Assembly: GCF_009761395.1 (NCBI RefSeq)
Contig: NZ_LEKN01000012.1
Span: 1 to 64,000 of the forward strand
Reading direction: 5' to 3'
Length of the DNA: 64,000 nucleotides
From: Ursidibacter maritimus
GTDB lineage: Bacteria; Pseudomonadota; Gammaproteobacteria; Enterobacterales; Pasteurellaceae
This document shows positions 62,062 to 64,000 of the stretch, one piece after another; position 1 is the first letter of the stretch, and the number at the start of each line of letters is the position of its first letter. The notes under the pieces are model-generated. The model did not search any database and was not told the origin of the DNA. It worked only from the letters and a program-made list of their open reading frames with translations. A program made the position numbers and the translations under genes.

Positions 62062-63042
62062 TTAGTTTGGCTTAATTTCTTGCAATTTGATTTCTTGCAC
62101 GATATGACGAGCAGATACCAATGGAATTTCCCCCACGATCACAATATCTTTATCGCCTAAGGTTTGGCTATAGATGCTCATTTTACCTTGTCGCCAAAAC
62201 TGTTCATCAAAAATAATCCCTTTATTCTGGACAACATAGACGGTAAATGAGAATAATCCATCGCTATATAGCTGGCTTTCTACTTGCTCATTGTCCATTA
62301 AAAATTCTGATAAGGTTTGTTTCCCTGATGCAATGGCTTTGAACCCTTGTGGAACCCAACTTGGTTTCCAATTTAATGTACTTTGTGGCGAATTTTCTTT
62401 CGGTTGAATTAGCGCAGGTAAAATTAACGTGCTAATAGGCTCGACAATATAGAGAAACTCTTCATTGACGCTATTCTGAATCACTCTAAATTGTTCTAAC
62501 AGATTTCTATCGCGATCTAATAAATCACTGCGTAGCAATAGATGAGTTTCTTCATCAATCCAAAGTTCATATTGATAGCGGAAATCATCTCGTGGCAAAA
62601 TGCGGATTACTCGGGCAAGACGGTCAGCCACTCGCATTCTACCTGAATCGACAAAATGGTAGCCTTGTAGCTGATTAAAGTCTGTATAAAGCACTGATGG
62701 CAGATCATCTAAAATATGCGAACTCGGTAGGCTGAACGGTTGGAAGTCGCCAAAATAGCTCACCATATCATCACGCAGAATCATCTCTTCTCGGTTATTA
62801 TCTAGACGTAACAATTGAGCATATTCCTTCTCATTCCAATAGGCGTGGCGATAACGTAGAGATTGAACATCTTCCCCTTGTTGCAAAATATAAAGCTGTT
62901 CATAATTTGACGTTTTATGTGCTTTCGTCATCGAATTGAGATATTCTAAAGGCGAAGAAAATTGTGCCGTTTTTGCATATAACGGCACATTCAGTACAAA
63001 AAATAAAGCCAATAATAGCGTTAATAAGGTATTTCTTTTCAT
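62062..63042 (-). CDS. rseB: Sigma-E regulator RseB (MucB)
   Basis: A 326-residue periplasmic protein (signal peptide ending LYA) with the two-domain MucB/RseB fold; it shields the anti-sigma factor RseA and senses envelope damage. The order rseB-rseC is usual, but rseA/rpoE are not in the adjacent upstream part of the window; a lipoprotein and cutC stand there instead. Confidence 0.9.
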   Translation of the reverse strand: MKRNTLLTLLLALFFVLNVPLYAKTAQFSSPLEYLNSMTKAHKTSNYEQLYILQQGEDVQSLRYRHAYWNEKEYAQLLRLDNNREEMILRDDMVSYFGDFQPFSLPSSHILDDLPSVLYTDFNQLQGYHFVDSGRMRVADRLARVIRILPRDDFRYQYELWIDEETHLLLRSDLLDRDRNLLEQFRVIQNSVNEEFLYIVEPISTLILPALIQPKENSPQSTLNWKPSWVPQGFKAIASGKQTLSEFLMDNEQVESQLYSDGLFSFTVYVVQNKGIIFDEQFWRQGKMSIYSQTLGDKDIVIVGEIPLVSARHIVQEIKLQEIKPN

Positions 63043-63126
63043 TATTTTGAATTGTTATATATAAGCGGTGCGATTGTAACAAATTTTTACAAAAATTTTG
63101 AAAAAATCGACCGCTTTATCAAGAGA

Positions 63127-63516
63127 TTACCAACACGCATAACAAAAGCGGCTAAATCCAAACCCAAAACGGAAATCTTCGTCATAGTGCATTCGCATAT
63201 AAGATAATTCTTCTTGTGCTTTATAATTTTCTAACGCCAGTTTATAACAAGCTTGGAAAACAGGATTATTGACTTTTTCAGTATAGCGTTTTTCAAATAA
63301 TTTCTGCTCTTTTTCTGTGCGGTCTAATGGCGGATTAAATTGCTCGTGCATCAATTCCGCAGTTTCCATATCACATTGTTTAGCTAATTTTACTTGTAAT
63401 GCTTGTTCTGCTCGTACTCGTTTTGCTTCCCTTTCTGCACGCTGTTCAGGGCTAACGGCACAAGCGGTTAAAGTAATGGCACTCAATAACATGATTGTCG
63501 CTTTCAATCTATTCAT
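63127..63516 (-). CDS. Small lipoprotein, unknown
   Basis: A 129-residue protein with lipobox LTACA near residue 19, a charged coiled-coil-like region (QRAEREAKRVRAEQALQ) and a C-terminal FCYACW. No family is recognised. It overlaps the cutC end by 4 nt, so both are translated together. Confidence 0.65.
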   Translation of the reverse strand: MNRLKATIMLLSAITLTACAVSPEQRAEREAKRVRAEQALQVKLAKQCDMETAELMHEQFNPPLDRTEKEQKLFEKRYTEKVNNPVFQACYKLALENYKAQEELSYMRMHYDEDFRFGFGFSRFCYACW

Positions 63517-64000
63517 TTGTAACTCCCTATTTGCTGTAAAATTGCCTTAAGTTTGTGTGGGTCTAAGACATCTATTTTCTGATCTTGTTCGTGGGATTGT
63601 CCCATTGCAACCGATGAAGAAGAATGCATTTTACTTAACCGAATACCTTTCGCCGAACAATGAATTTGTGGCACTTGACTCGTTTTGATAATCATCTGAA
63701 CATTTTCTGCATTGATACCACACCCTGCCATAATATCTATCCGCTGATTAGCTTGTTTGACTAATTGTTGCAACAACGCACAACCCAATAAGGCATTAGC
63801 GGCTTGCCCTGATGTTAAAATGCGCTGAATACCTAATTCCACCAGTTGCTCTAACGCTTCAAAGGGATTTCGACATAAATCAAACGCTCGATGAAAAGTC
63901 ACTTCCATTCCTTCAGCGACGGATAACAGTTGGCGAATTGTTGCCAGATCTAAATCAGCATTAGCGGTCAATGCACCAATAACAATATGCTTAACCCCAA
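63513..64000 (-). CDS. cutC: Copper homeostasis protein CutC, 5' end outside window
   Basis: The C-terminal 160 residues or so of a TIM-barrel CutC protein: GMEVTFHRAFDLC, RILTSGQAANAL and IMAGCGINAENV are typical. The frame is open to the right edge of the window (GALTAN continues upstream), so the start lies beyond 64000. The copper role of this family is doubtful in several species. Confidence 0.9.
   Translation of the reverse strand, partial: GVKHIVIGALTANADLDLATIRQLLSVAEGMEVTFHRAFDLCRNPFEALEQLVELGIQRILTSGQAANALLGCALLQQLVKQANQRIDIMAGCGINAENVQMIIKTSQVPQIHCSAKGIRLSKMHSSSSVAMGQSHEQDQKIDVLDPHKLKAILQQIGSYK

Noticed and set aside
1-64000. CRISPR array
   Set aside because: The only tandem repeats (1-80, 1357-1424) lack unique spacers of constant size and no cas genes are present.

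Overview
The window is from a low-GC gammaproteobacterium of the Pasteurellaceae. Chromosomal genes (clpB, tatD, dapA, recJ, dsbC, mepM, znuCB, fadD, rseBC, cutC) resemble Haemophilus/Actinobacillus/Mannheimia proteins. The 9-base uptake-signal core of the Actinobacillus pleuropneumoniae type (ACAAGCGGT) occurs five times in the 18 kb of chromosome but only once, inside topB, in the 45 kb to its left. Species cannot be fixed from sequence reading alone.

Positions 1 to about 45,620 are the right-hand part of an integrative conjugative element (ICE) of the ICEHin1056/PFGI-1/SPI-7 type. It ends in a 3' remnant of tRNA-Leu(CAA) next to a tyrosine integrase. The layout is: a replication/processing module (AcaB/DUF1845, DUF3158, ssb, topB; 118-6560); a regulatory stretch with structured RNA (6600-7693); accessory module 1 (7694-10810; STY4534-type protein, radC-like, small unknowns); the type IV secretion operon in + orientation (10964-27240; PilL-like, lytic transglycosylase, TraD, RAQPRD, TraB-like, TraC ATPase, TraG); a converging minus-strand conjugation operon (27294-31439; TraU-like and partners); accessory module 2 (31828-36421; ArdC antirestriction protein, YubB/Api92-like protein, small membrane proteins); a cargo region (36746-42203; Septu ptuA/ptuB, serine recombinase, HEPN/Abi-like protein, DUF6685-like protein); then the MOBH relaxase and integrase (42334-45282). 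The left end of the element lies outside the window.

The most striking content is RNA regulation in the accessory modules. Thirteen genes (starts 7694 to 35777) each have a 5' leader of about 50-75 nt with the same three-part design. A G-rich decoy of the ribosome-binding site (A) is followed by an anti-Shine-Dalgarno segment (B) and then the real ribosome-binding site (C). B can pair with either A or C. The 5-7 bases next to the G/C run differ from gene to gene but change together in A, B and C, so both alternative helices are kept. In addition, a longer structured RNA with covarying helices occurs three times (near 6625, 7471 and 31611), twice directly in front of an accessory module. I know of no named family for these, but could not search Rfam.

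Signs of decay include a one-base frameshift separating the integrase from its well-placed start, an in-frame stop near the end of the YubB-like gene, and a broken small gene at 38717-38963. The chromosomal part (45,624-64,000) is ordinary housekeeping sequence, with a heat-shock-type promoter in front of clpB and a truncated cutC at the right edge.
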